A stretch of DNA of 64,000 nt from Collinsella aerofaciens. GTDB taxonomy: Bacteria; Actinomycetota; Coriobacteriia; Coriobacteriales; Coriobacteriaceae. Of this stretch, positions 7,939 through 16,186 are shown in pieces; position 1 is the first letter of the stretch, and the number at the start of each line of letters is the position of its first letter. The stretch covers positions 1 through 64,000 of the forward strand of contig NZ_JAQLFJ010000004.1 in NCBI RefSeq assembly GCF_028206795.1, given 5' to 3'. Made by a program: the position numbers and the translations under genes. A model generated the notes under the pieces. The model made no database searches and was not told where the DNA came from. It was given only the letters and a program-made list of their open reading frames with translations.

Positions 7939-8907
7939 ATGAACGCACACGATCTGATCAAAGAGGCAATTGCCGAGAAGGGCAAGTTCGACAGCGTCTA
8001 CTGGATTGCTTGCGGTGGCTCCATGATCGATTTGATCCCGGCTCATGAGCTTCTGCAGCGCGAGGCAACCACCTTCACTTCGTATATCTATACGGCTCGC
8101 GAGTTTGATATCATGCGTCCGCGTCGTCTGGGCGAGAAGTCCCTGGTCATCGCCTGTAGCCACAGTGGCAACACTCCCGAGGTCGTCGAGGGCTGCGAGA
8201 TTGCCCTTGCTGCCGGCGCTACGGTGATCGCCCAGACCGACAACGCTGGATCTAAGATCGACTCCGGCAAGTGGACCACGTGGGTCTACCCGTGGGGCGA
8301 GGGCGTGCCGCAGGCCGAGGTCCCCGCTGGTATTTCGCTGTCGCTTGCGGCAGAGCTGCTCGATCAGCAGGAGGGCTACGCCGATCTTGCCGATATGTAT
8401 GCCGGTATCGCCGAGATGGATAAGATTCTTCCCCCGGCACGCGAGAAGGTAAATGCCGAGCTGGGCGATCGCTTTGCCAAGCTTTGCCAGGAGCACGAAT
8501 TCTTCTATATTCTGGGCAGCGGTCCCAACTTTAGCCAGACCTACGGTTTCGCTATCTGCTCTCTTATGGAGATGCAGTGGCAGCACTGCAGCTACATCCA
8601 CTCTGCCGAGTACTTCCATGGCCCCTTCGAAGCTACTCAGGATGGCGTTTTTTACTTCCTGCAGATGGGCTCCAGCGAGTGCCGTGCTATGGACGAGCGC
8701 GCCCTGGCGTTCCTTAAGACGCATACCGATACGCTGATGGTGCTCGATGCCAAGGAGTACGGTATGGAATCCGTGCCGGCGAGCGTCCGTGCCTATCTGG
8801 ACCCGGTGCTGTTCTACGCCATGAACTGCGAGCTGCGTGCTGCACGCGGCAAGGTGTTTGATCACGATCCCGATTTCCGTCGCTATATGGGTGTTGTCGA
8901 GTACTAG
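7939..8907 (+). CDS. FrlB-like SIS-domain deglycase
   Basis: Probable cytoplasmic 6-phosphofructosamine deglycase, which splits a phosphorylated Amadori compound into glucose 6-phosphate and the free amine. The 322-residue protein has two SIS sugar-isomerase domains: WIACGGSMID and ACSHSGNTPEVV in the first, and FYILGSGPNFSQ with SAEYFHGPFE in the second. It lacks the glutaminase domain of GlmS. Its end, HDPDFRRYMGVVEY, closely resembles the C-terminus of E. coli FrlB as I remember it. The ATG at 7939 has GAAAGGAA upstream. It lies between the FrlC-like and FrlD-like genes, the same set as the frl operon. Amine specificity (lysine, asparagine or other) cannot be read. Confidence 0.78.
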   Translation: MNAHDLIKEAIAEKGKFDSVYWIACGGSMIDLIPAHELLQREATTFTSYIYTAREFDIMRPRRLGEKSLVIACSHSGNTPEVVEGCEIALAAGATVIAQTDNAGSKIDSGKWTTWVYPWGEGVPQAEVPAGISLSLAAELLDQQEGYADLADMYAGIAEMDKILPPAREKVNAELGDRFAKLCQEHEFFYILGSGPNFSQTYGFAICSLMEMQWQHCSYIHSAEYFHGPFEATQDGVFYFLQMGSSECRAMDERALAFLKTHTDTLMVLDAKEYGMESVPASVRAYLDPVLFYAMNCELRAARGKVFDHDPDFRRYMGVVEY

Positions 8908-8921
8908 AAGGGACAAAGGCC

Positions 8922-9785
8922 ATGGCATTTAACGTTAACGCGCTCGGATTTGGCGACAACGTCGTCGATCGCTACGAGCATATCCATACCATGTATCCTG
9001 GCGGCAATGCGGTGAACTTCGCCGTTTATGCCAAGAAATGCGGTGCCGCACGCTCCGCATACATGGGCATTTTTGGCAATGACGCCGCTGCAGAGCATGT
9101 CATTGCAAGCCTCGAGGATGAGGGTATCGAGCTTGACAAGTGCGAGCAGATGATTGGCGAGAACGGAGCGGCTCGCGTGACCGTCGTTGACGGTGACCGT
9201 GTCTTCCTTGGCTCCAACGAGGGCGGTATCCGTGGCGATGCGCGCTATGTCCTCGATCGCTTTGACCTTGCGTACATGAAGCAGTTCGATGTGGTTCATT
9301 CGGGCAACTATTGCTTTACCGAGCGCGAGCTGCCCAAGCTGAAGGCTGCGGGCGTTACGGTCTCTTTTGACTTTTCGGACGACTCCACCGACGAGTACTA
9401 CGAGCAGATTGCGCCCTACGTCGATTTTGCTTTCTTTAGTGCGGCGGATGCCGCGAGTGAGGACGAGATTCGCGAGCGTCTGGCATGGGTGAAGGGCCTG
9501 GGTCCGCTTTTTGTGTCGGCTACGGCGGGCGCCGAGGGCTGCATTGCTTACGACGGCGAGCGTTATTACCGCCAGCTGGCTAAACCGGTAACGGACATGA
9601 AGGACACCATGGGAGCGGGCGACTCGTTCCTCACCTCGTTTTTGATGTGCTATCTCGATTCCGCCAAGCGTGGCGAGGATGGCGCCGAGGCCATCGAGCG
9701 CGCGCTCGACTTTGCTGCCGGGTTTGCCTCGACCGTGTGCGGCATGGAAGGTTCTTGGGGCCACGGAGCACCAATCGTCGAATAG
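8922..9785 (+). CDS. FrlD-like PfkB kinase
   Basis: Probable fructoselysine-type 6-kinase that makes the substrate of the SIS deglycase. The 287-residue ribokinase-fold protein opens with GFGDNVVDRYEHI and GGNAVNFAVYAKK, a signature shared with E. coli FrlD; it has FDFSDDSTDEYY in the middle and ends with the ATP/anion-hole motif DTMGAGDSF carrying the catalytic aspartate. The end STVCGMEGSWGHGAP is also FrlD-like. A ribosome binding site (GGGACA) is weak but the gene lies only 14 bases after the deglycase, so translation is probably coupled. The kinase family is certain; the substrate is inferred from homology and context. Confidence 0.8.
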   Translation: MAFNVNALGFGDNVVDRYEHIHTMYPGGNAVNFAVYAKKCGAARSAYMGIFGNDAAAEHVIASLEDEGIELDKCEQMIGENGAARVTVVDGDRVFLGSNEGGIRGDARYVLDRFDLAYMKQFDVVHSGNYCFTERELPKLKAAGVTVSFDFSDDSTDEYYEQIAPYVDFAFFSAADAASEDEIRERLAWVKGLGPLFVSATAGAEGCIAYDGERYYRQLAKPVTDMKDTMGAGDSFLTSFLMCYLDSAKRGEDGAEAIERALDFAAGFASTVCGMEGSWGHGAPIVE

Positions 9786-9855
9786 CTTAAGAAAGCGTAC
9801 GGCGGTCTGGCTATGAGGCCTTGGACAGCCGATGCAAAACAATAAGCGAAACGCG

Positions 9856-9889
9856 AAAAGGGGGCTCGCCATGTGGTGGGTCCCCTTTT
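9856..9889 (+). terminator. Internal stem-loop between the two kinase genes
   Basis: Arms AAAAGGGG (9856-9863) and CCCCTTTT (9882-9889) around an 18-base loop. It could act as a partial terminator that lowers expression of the second half of the cluster. Confidence 0.5.
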
Positions 9890-9906
9890 GAACATTGGAG
9901 AAGACC

Positions 9907-10707
9907 ATGGGTATTAAAGCGTGCGCGGCTGGTTTTTGCTGTGCGGACGTCTATCAAAACATCGGCGTGTTCTATCCGACTGGTAATGGCATTGACTGGG
10001 GTATCCATCTTGCACGAATGGGCGTTTCGGTATCCGCTGTGTCGGTTGTCGGCAAGGACGAGTACGGAGACAAGATGAGGGAGGCGCTGGCCGCCGAGGG
10101 GTTCGATATCTCACATCTGCGGGTGGAGGATGGCGACACCTCGGTGATGCTCATGGCGTTGAAAGACGGCGTCGATCGCGTACATCTCGAGGCAATCGAT
10201 GGCGTAATGGAGACATATCGACCGAATGAAGATGACCGGGCGTTTATCCTAGAACATGACATCATTCACACCGACCTGTTTGGCAATTGTTTGGACCTCC
10301 TGCCCGAATGGCATGATGCGGGCAAGACGGTGGTTATGGACTTCTCGGTGTTCAGCCAGGATCCCGAATATGCCTGCGAGAACCATTTTCCCTACGTTGA
10401 CTATGCGTTCATGTCGTTTGAAGAGGACACTCCGGAGCTACGAGATTGGGTACGCCACGTGCAGGGATTGGGACCGCGCGTTGCGGTTGCCACGCTTGGC
10501 GAGAAGGGAAGCATTGCCTATGACGGTGAGCGCTTCTATGAGTGTGGGATCGTACCGGCGGAGAAGGTCGTTAACACCGTGGGCGCCGGTGACTCGTATA
10601 TCGCCGGGTTTACCAAGGGCGTGATTGATGGCCTTGATATTCCGGCGTGTATGAGGGCGGGCGCTGAGCTGTCGTCCCGAGTGATTGGTTCGTTTGAGCC
10701 GTACTAG
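9907..10707 (+). CDS. Second PfkB-family sugar kinase
   Basis: Cytoplasmic ribokinase-fold kinase of 266 residues. It shares with its neighbour the FDIS, MDFSVFSQD and ATLGEKGSIAYDGE regions and the C-terminal NTVGAGDSY with the catalytic aspartate, but the N-terminal GGNAVN signature is replaced by TGNGIDWG. The substrate pocket therefore probably differs and a second sugar or ketoamine is expected. The ATG at 9907 has TTGGAG upstream and lies just after an internal stem-loop. It could be a duplicate of the FrlD-like gene that has specialised. Substrate unknown. Confidence 0.78.
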   Translation: MGIKACAAGFCCADVYQNIGVFYPTGNGIDWGIHLARMGVSVSAVSVVGKDEYGDKMREALAAEGFDISHLRVEDGDTSVMLMALKDGVDRVHLEAIDGVMETYRPNEDDRAFILEHDIIHTDLFGNCLDLLPEWHDAGKTVVMDFSVFSQDPEYACENHFPYVDYAFMSFEEDTPELRDWVRHVQGLGPRVAVATLGEKGSIAYDGERFYECGIVPAEKVVNTVGAGDSYIAGFTKGVIDGLDIPACMRAGAELSSRVIGSFEPY

Positions 10708-10734
10708 GGTCAAATGCCTGGAAAGGAGTACGAA

Positions 10735-11595
10735 ATGGTTATCGACATGTTGGTCCATCCTATGCTCTACGGCGAGATCTGTACGCCGGGTGATGAGCCT
10801 GATGGATTCGGTTTTTGGTCACGAGAATTTGGTATGGGGCATATGGGCCCCATGGATTGGGATGAGCTTCAAGTCGAGATGGACGTCTGCGACGTGCGAA
10901 AGAGCGTGCTCATGCCGCTCGATGTAACCACGGCATGCGGAGGGCACTTTGGCACCAATGACCAGATTGCCATGCTGGTTGCCGCGCACCCCGATCGTCT
11001 GTGGGGATTTGCGAGCGTAGACCCGCAGGTGAGCGGTGCCGCAGACGAATTGGAGCGCGCCTTTACCGAGTTGGGGGCAAAGGGGCTTTGCCTGCATCCG
11101 GCAAAGCAGGGTTTTGCCCCCGATGATGCTGTGGCCGAGCCGCTTTACGAGCTGTGCGAGCGCTATAACAAGCCGGTGGTTTTCCATGCCGGTATGTCTT
11201 GGGAGCCGGGCGCAGAGCTCTCGCGCAGTAACCCGCTTGCATTTGAACACACAATCGCAACGCATCCAAATGTGCGTTTTAGTTTGACCCACTTTGGCTG
11301 GCCCTGGGTGCGCGAGACCGTGGCGATGCTGCTCAAGTATCCCAACTGCTACACGGACACCTCTATCACTTACATCGATTCGCCCGAGGAGATGATGCAG
11401 CGTCTTTTCACGGTCGATATGGGACCGCTGTGGTATGAGCGCGCGCTATCGCATCAAGTGATGTTCGCCAGCAATACGCCGCGCTTCCGTGCGTTCAAAC
11501 TCAAGCGGGCGCTCGATACCGTGCCGATGCGCGATGATGCGCGAGAAAGGCTCTACTGGGGTAATGCCCTGCGTTTTCTTGAAGGGGATGAGTGA
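10735..11595 (+). CDS. Amidohydrolase-2 family TIM-barrel protein, degenerate metal site
   Basis: Member of the amidohydrolase-2 group (decarboxylases, lactonases and hydrolases), 286 residues. Family features visible are the start IDMLVHP, the histidines in LCLHPAKQ, VVFHAGMSW and SLTHFGWPW, and the fold pattern GFASVDPQ. Two positions depart from the usual pattern: the N-terminal HxH is reduced to a single histidine, and the late aspartate of GSDxP appears as asparagine in FASNTPR. It may bind one metal or have lost hydrolysis. AAAGGAG precedes the ATG at 10735. It sits inside the cluster, with the next gene two bases after its stop. Function unassigned. Confidence 0.7.
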   Translation: MVIDMLVHPMLYGEICTPGDEPDGFGFWSREFGMGHMGPMDWDELQVEMDVCDVRKSVLMPLDVTTACGGHFGTNDQIAMLVAAHPDRLWGFASVDPQVSGAADELERAFTELGAKGLCLHPAKQGFAPDDAVAEPLYELCERYNKPVVFHAGMSWEPGAELSRSNPLAFEHTIATHPNVRFSLTHFGWPWVRETVAMLLKYPNCYTDTSITYIDSPEEMMQRLFTVDMGPLWYERALSHQVMFASNTPRFRAFKLKRALDTVPMRDDARERLYWGNALRFLEGDE

Positions 11596-11597
11596 AC

Positions 11598-12026
11598 ATG
11601 GTGACGCTCGAGACATTGAGCTATCTATCGACTGCTCCGGACCAGTTCATCGATATTACCGAAGACGTGCACGCTGCCATCGAACGCAGCTCGGTGACGA
11701 ATGGCTTGGCAGCGATTATTTTGTCGCATACGACCTGTGGAATCGTGGTAAACGAGGGGCTGCCCTGTGTGGAGACGGATCTTATGGAGACGCTTGATCG
11801 CATCGCCCCACTCGATGCCCCCTATGCGCATGCACACTTCCTGCCGAGCTATGGAGCTACCGGCAACAACTCCTGTGGGCATATCAAGAGCATGATTTGT
11901 GGAAACAGTTGCTTCTTTCCCGTCCAAGATGGCCACATCGTGTGCGGAGGTGCCCAGAACATCTATCTTGCGGAGTTTGACGGTCCGCAGAAGCGAAAAG
12001 TGTACGTCGAAGTGCTGGGGGAGTAA
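11598..12026 (+). CDS. YjbQ/UPF0047 family protein
   Basis: Small cytoplasmic protein of 142 residues matching the YjbQ family (UPF0047). The family pattern is plain: ITEDVHAAIERSSVTNGLA, then LSHTTCGIVVNEGLP with the conserved HTT and NE, then AHFLPSYG, CGHIKSMICGNS, PVQDGHIVCGGAQNIYLAEFDGP. YjbQ proteins have weak thiamine-phosphate-synthase activity in vitro but their true role is unsettled. The start at ATG 11598, GAAGGGG upstream, was preferred to a GTG at 11592. It is translationally close to the amidohydrolase gene. Its presence in a sugar/ketoamine cluster is unusual and may point to a phosphosugar-related role. Confidence 0.8.
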   Translation: MVTLETLSYLSTAPDQFIDITEDVHAAIERSSVTNGLAAIILSHTTCGIVVNEGLPCVETDLMETLDRIAPLDAPYAHAHFLPSYGATGNNSCGHIKSMICGNSCFFPVQDGHIVCGGAQNIYLAEFDGPQKRKVYVEVLGE

Positions 12027-12059
12027 CGTCCCTGCAATAACCCTATGAAGGAGCACGTT

Positions 12060-12869
12060 ATGTCGTTTCTAACTTCGATGTTCAAGACCGAAAAGCCGGT
12101 TATCGGAATGCTGCATCTGCGTCCTCTGCCGGGCGATCCACTGTATTACCCGGGCGGAAGCGTGTCACAGGTCGTGGAAGCCGCCAAGCGCGATCTCGAA
12201 GCGTTACAGCAGGGCGGTGTCGATGGCATTTTGATTACCAATGAGCTCTCGATGCCCTATGAGCAGCACGTTTCTCCCTCAACCCTTGCATCGATGGGCT
12301 ATGTAATCGGGGCTCTGTCCCATGATATGTCGACCCCTTGGGGAGCTGAGGCTATTTACGATGGTGATGCCACAATCGAGCTGTGCGCTGCCGTTGATGC
12401 GCAGTTCACGCGCTGCAATTTTTGCGGTGCCTGGGCCGGTGATCTCGGGCTGATTAACCGAGATTTCGCTCACACCATGCGTCGCAAGGCGGCGCTGCGC
12501 TTGGACGACCTCAAGCTATTTCACTTCATCACGAGCGAGGGGGAGGTTTATCTCAACGACCGCACGACTGCGGACATTGCCGATTCACTTCTCTTTAATT
12601 GCCTACCGGATGCGATGGTCATCGGCGGTTCGGCTGCCGGTCGTGGCGCTTCGGGCGAGCTTGCCGATGAGGTCCGCGAGCGTGTTGGCGAAGTACCTGT
12701 GGTATGTGGCACCGGTTGTCGCGAAAATACCGTGGCTGACGTATTTGCTCACTACGATGGCGCGTTTGTCGGCACGTGCTTAAAGCGCGACGGAAAGCTA
12801 GATGCCCCGGTTGATGCTGAGCGGGTAGTTCGTTTTATGGCTGCCGCTCGTGCGGCGCGAGGGGAGTAG
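12060..12869 (+). CDS. BtpA/SgcQ-family TIM-barrel protein
   Basis: Cytoplasmic protein of 269 residues of the BtpA family. The opening VIGMLHLRPLPGDPLYYPGG is the family signature, followed by ALQQGGVDGILITNE, a middle NFCGAWAGDLGLINRD and the phosphate-binding-like end VVCGTGCRENTV with AFVGTCLKRDGK. Cyanobacterial BtpA was named for photosystem I biogenesis, but bacterial relatives such as SgcQ lie in sugar operons, and the fold suggests a phosphosugar enzyme. AAGGAG lies upstream of ATG 12060. The following kinase starts five bases after its stop. I infer an enzymatic step in the same pathway; no reaction can be assigned. Confidence 0.8.
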   Translation: MSFLTSMFKTEKPVIGMLHLRPLPGDPLYYPGGSVSQVVEAAKRDLEALQQGGVDGILITNELSMPYEQHVSPSTLASMGYVIGALSHDMSTPWGAEAIYDGDATIELCAAVDAQFTRCNFCGAWAGDLGLINRDFAHTMRRKAALRLDDLKLFHFITSEGEVYLNDRTTADIADSLLFNCLPDAMVIGGSAAGRGASGELADEVRERVGEVPVVCGTGCRENTVADVFAHYDGAFVGTCLKRDGKLDAPVDAERVVRFMAAARAARGE

Positions 12870-12874
12870 CACCT

Positions 12875-14392
12875 ATGGCGTTTTATCTGGGTATTGATAT
12901 TGGGACAAGCGCCTCTAAAGGCGTTTTAATCGATGATCGATGCAACATCGTTTGCCAAGCCTCTTGCGGACACGAGACGGACAACCCGCGTGACGGATGG
13001 TACCAGCATGATGCGGAGGCGGTTTGGTGGGGCGATTTTTGCCGCTTGTCGCGTGAGTTGGTGGTGCGATCGGGGGTTAACGCGGTGCAGATCGGATGCG
13101 TGGGCCTTTCCGCATTGGGTTGCGACTGCGTACCGGTCGATACCGAGTGCAACGCGCTGGCGCCCGCGATTTTATATGGAGTCGATGCGCGTTCGAAGCC
13201 GCAGATTGACGAGCTTCTTTCCGAATATGGGTCAGATCGCGCACGCGAGCTTTTCGGGCACGATCCCTGTTCGTCAGATATTGCTCCCAAGATCTTGTGG
13301 TTTAAGGAGAATATGCCCGAGGTGCACGAACGTGCCGCGAAGTTCCTGACGGCGTCATCGTTTCTATGCGCAAAGTTGACGGGGCGTTTTACGGTGGACC
13401 GTTATTTGGCGGAGGATTTTCTTCCCCTATATGACCGCTACACTTGGAAGGTTGATGCTCGGGAATGTGCTCGTTTCTGCCGGCCTGACCAGATGGCGGA
13501 GGTAATGTCGGCTACCGATATTGCTGGGGTGATTACGCAGCCTGCGGCTGAGGCGACGGGGCTCGCGGCGGGGACACCCGTCTTGGTGGGAACGGGCGAC
13601 TCTGGTGCCGAGGCCATTTCGACGGGTGTATTCCGTCCCGGCGATATGATGGTTCAGTTGGGGAGCACGGCGTATTTCATCTACTTAGCTGATCATATGG
13701 TCGATGATGCTCGCCTGTGGCCAGGGACGTTTATCATTCCCGGAACTTACGGGATCTGCGCGGGGACCAATACAGCGGGTGCACTCACATCGTGGCTGCG
13801 CCAAGAGCTGTATCGCGACGCCGTGGAGGCCGAGGACCACGGTGGCCCCGATGCATATTCGGTTATGGCGCATGATGCCGCCGATGTGGCGCCGGGTGCC
13901 GATGGGCTCCTGTGTCTGCCGTACTTTGCGGGGGAGCGTACTCCGCTCAACGATCCCGAGGCGCGTGGCGTCTTCTTTGGCCTGACCGGAAGGCATACGC
14001 GAGCACATATGGTTCGCGCCGCCTTGGAAGGCGTCGCGTATACCGTTGCATCCCATGTCGACATTATCGAGCGAGAGCATGGACTGCCAATTGGGCGCAT
14101 TATGCTTGTCGGAGGTGGAACCAAGAATCCAGTTTGGATGCAAGCTATCGCCGATGTATGCGGGCGCGAGGTCTCGGTTGCCAAGGTTACGGTGGGCGCA
14201 TGCTTCGGCGATGCCATCATGGCGGCTCTCGCAGGTGGCGCCTATGCATCATGGGATGAGCTCGCCCAAGTCCTTGGCGTTGCGCAAACAATCGTGCCCG
14301 ATATGGCTGCCCACGAGTTATATGCGTCGCGTCGTCATATCTTTGACGAATTGTATGCACGCAACTGTGATCTCATGCACGAATTGGTGTAA
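12875..14392 (+). CDS. FGGY-family carbohydrate kinase (xylulokinase-like)
   Basis: Cytoplasmic sugar kinase of 505 residues, the usual FGGY length. The N-terminal phosphate-binding motif YLGIDIGTSASKGVLID, the mid-protein VLVGTGDSGAEA, and the C-terminal adenosine motif MLVGGGTKNPVWMQ define two actin-like domains. The overall pattern is closest to xylulokinases (for example WYQHDAEAVWW near residue 47), but FGGY substrate calls are unreliable from sequence. It is the last gene of the cluster, five bases after the BtpA-like gene, and would phosphorylate a keto-sugar released or made in the pathway. A REP-like hairpin follows it. Confidence 0.82.
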   Translation: MAFYLGIDIGTSASKGVLIDDRCNIVCQASCGHETDNPRDGWYQHDAEAVWWGDFCRLSRELVVRSGVNAVQIGCVGLSALGCDCVPVDTECNALAPAILYGVDARSKPQIDELLSEYGSDRARELFGHDPCSSDIAPKILWFKENMPEVHERAAKFLTASSFLCAKLTGRFTVDRYLAEDFLPLYDRYTWKVDARECARFCRPDQMAEVMSATDIAGVITQPAAEATGLAAGTPVLVGTGDSGAEAISTGVFRPGDMMVQLGSTAYFIYLADHMVDDARLWPGTFIIPGTYGICAGTNTAGALTSWLRQELYRDAVEAEDHGGPDAYSVMAHDAADVAPGADGLLCLPYFAGERTPLNDPEARGVFFGLTGRHTRAHMVRAALEGVAYTVASHVDIIEREHGLPIGRIMLVGGGTKNPVWMQAIADVCGREVSVAKVTVGACFGDAIMAALAGGAYASWDELAQVLGVAQTIVPDMAAHELYASRRHIFDELYARNCDLMHELV

Positions 14393-14419
14393 TGCTGCCG
14401 AATTGTACTGCCTTCCAAT

Positions 14420-14450
14420 AGGGACTGCGTTGTGTGATTCGCATGTCCCT
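14420..14450. repeat. REP-like hairpin after the FGGY kinase
   Basis: Imperfect inverted repeat AGGGACTGCG / CGCATGTCCCT around ten bases, followed by TTGGCATTTTTT. It shares the GGGAC head with other small palindromes in this window and may act as a terminator of the cluster. Confidence 0.4.
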
Positions 14451-14472
14451 TGGCATTTTTTGCCCACAGGGG

Positions 14473-15255
14473 TTAGCGAAGGTCAAATACAGAGTGCGCA
14501 TTTGCTAAAACTGCCGATTCGATGCGCTTTATGTCACAGTTTTTGAGTGAGGCGATGCGTTCTGAGGTCCATGCAAGCGATCTGATGAGCGACTGCGCGC
14601 TTGTTTCTGTGTTTGGCTCGGTCGGCGCATCGGTCTCGAGCAGTAAACGGTCGAGTGGAATCTGTCGTGCGTATTCGCGTCCTCGTTTGGACGCGAGCAT
14701 GCGTTCGTTGACAGAAAAATAGCAGCCCGCATTACGCGCGCGGACGAGCTCGTCTGAGGTGCCGCTAAACCAGTGGAAGATGATAGCGGGGGAGTCGGGG
14801 TTTGGGATGAGTAGCCCGTGCGATTCTAGGGCGTCCAGCGCAGTTCCTGCCGAACGAACGGCGTGAATTGATATCACGCGCCCGGCAAGAGGACGCTGCA
14901 CGAGCACATCGCAGAGCCGGTCAAGTGCCTGTATTTGCAGCGACTCGCTTCCGGCAAAGCGCTCGGAAAAGTCGAGTCCGACTTCACCGATGTGGCGCTC
15001 TTGGGCGGCAACTTCGCAAAGCAGATCGACTTCGGTAGAACCACAGCGGCCGTCGGCGAGCCACCAGGGGTGAAGCCCAATGCCGGCGATGATGCCTGGT
15101 TGGCGACGGGCACGCTCGTTTGCGGCCGAAAAGTCGCGTGGATCGACGCCGCAATCAAATAGACCCAAGCCCAGTGCCGTCGCCTCATCGGCAACGGCGT
15201 CCGGGTGAGCCATTAAATCAAGATGGCAGTGTGCATCAATTAACTGGGGCCCCAT
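14473..15255 (-). CDS. TatD-family metal-dependent hydrolase
   Basis: Cytoplasmic TatD-type phosphoesterase/DNase of 260 residues. All metal ligands are visible: DAHCHLD at the N-terminus, the glutamate in HIGEVGLDFSERF, histidines in ISIHAVRS and FHWFSG, and the aspartate in LLLETDAPTEPN. The ATG at 15255 is preceded by GGAG at a good distance and gives the usual short N-terminus; a GTG at 15270 overlapping the stop of tcdA is the alternative start. The gene is directly downstream of tcdA and almost certainly co-transcribed with it. TatD proteins act in DNA or RNA quality control; the exact substrate is unknown. Confidence 0.8.
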   Translation of the reverse strand: MGPQLIDAHCHLDLMAHPDAVADEATALGLGLFDCGVDPRDFSAANERARRQPGIIAGIGLHPWWLADGRCGSTEVDLLCEVAAQERHIGEVGLDFSERFAGSESLQIQALDRLCDVLVQRPLAGRVISIHAVRSAGTALDALESHGLLIPNPDSPAIIFHWFSGTSDELVRARNAGCYFSVNERMLASKRGREYARQIPLDRLLLETDAPTEPNTETSAQSLIRSLAWTSERIASLKNCDIKRIESAVLANAHSVFDLR

Positions 15256-15269
15256 CTCGGCGCGCTCCA

Positions 15270-16064
15270 CTAGTCTAGGCGCTGGCCATCGGCGCGCACG
15301 CGTTCGGTACCACGCCCACTGATCTGGCGGATAACCTCGCCGGCGATTATCTGGCCCATGATGGGCGGCATAAAGCTGGCGGTGCCCAACTCGGTACGCT
15401 CGTGGATATTGGACGGGTCGCGGGGTTGGGTCTTAACCGATTCCTCGCAGCTAAACAGCACGTGCAGGCTCTTGATTCCGCGCTTCTTGCATTCTTTGCG
15501 CATGATGCGGCTCATGGGGTCACGTACCGTATCGAAGATGTCGGCAAAGCGGAGGCACTCGGGATGGAGCTTGTTGGCCCCGCCCATGGAGCTAACCAAA
15601 CGGATGTCGTGGTCCTGAGCATATTTGGCAATGGTGAGCTTGGCCGAGATGGTGTCGATGGCGTCGACGACGTAGTCGAGCTTGCCGTCCGTCTGCTCCA
15701 AAACGCTCGCAAAGAACTCGTCGATGTTATCGCTCAACAGGTATTCAGTTCGCTTGATGACGGTGGCGGCAGGATTGATATCGTGGATCATGGCCTCCAT
15801 CACGTCAACCTTGCGCTTGCCGACGGTGCTGTGAAAGGCGATGGCCTGGCGATTGATATTGCTGGGCGCGATGATGTCCTTATCCAGAATGACGAAATGT
15901 CCGATGCCGCCGCGGGCGAGTGCCTCGCAGCAGTTGGAGCCCACGCCTCCGCAGCCGAGCACCAGTACCGTAGCATCGGCGAGCTTGTCGAGTGCCTCGC
16001 GGCCCATGATGATTTCGAGCTTGGTATCGCGCGTCTCGACGAGAGCAGTAGCGTTTTCGGTCAT
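15270..16064 (-). CDS. tcdA: tRNA threonylcarbamoyladenosine dehydratase (TcdA-like)
   Basis: E1-like ThiF-family enzyme of 264 residues that probably cyclises t6A at position 37 of tRNAs using ATP. The ATP-binding loop VLVLGCGGVGSNCCEALAR, DKDIIAPSNINRQ with the conserved arginine, and DAIDTISAKLTIA are family landmarks, and the length fits TcdA (YgdL) rather than the shorter MoeB/ThiF. The second ATG (16064) was chosen because GGAGG lies six bases upstream; the ATG at 16070 abuts the ribosome binding site. The downstream tatD overlaps its stop region. A general E1-like enzyme for another sulfur-transfer pathway is less likely because no partner gene is near. Confidence 0.8.
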   Translation of the reverse strand: MTENATALVETRDTKLEIIMGREALDKLADATVLVLGCGGVGSNCCEALARGGIGHFVILDKDIIAPSNINRQAIAFHSTVGKRKVDVMEAMIHDINPAATVIKRTEYLLSDNIDEFFASVLEQTDGKLDYVVDAIDTISAKLTIAKYAQDHDIRLVSSMGGANKLHPECLRFADIFDTVRDPMSRIMRKECKKRGIKSLHVLFSCEESVKTQPRDPSNIHERTELGTASFMPPIMGQIIAGEVIRQISGRGTERVRADGQRLD

Positions 16065-16151
16065 AGACATCCTCCGATGGGGAAGCGAATCGTGTTTTAG
16101 CTATCGTCATTATAGGTATTATCGCGATTTCATTTGAGCCCTTGGGGTTTG

Positions 16152-16180
16152 TTGAAATGGGATCGGGATTCGCATAAGAT
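16152..16180 (+). promoter_or_regulatory. Sigma70-type promoter of a possible small RNA
   Basis: TTGAAA (16152-16157), 17-base spacer, TAAGAT (16175-16180). It points towards the hairpin-rich stretch ending in an eight-T terminator and no gene intervenes. Confidence 0.5.
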
Positions 16181-16186
16181 TGAAGC

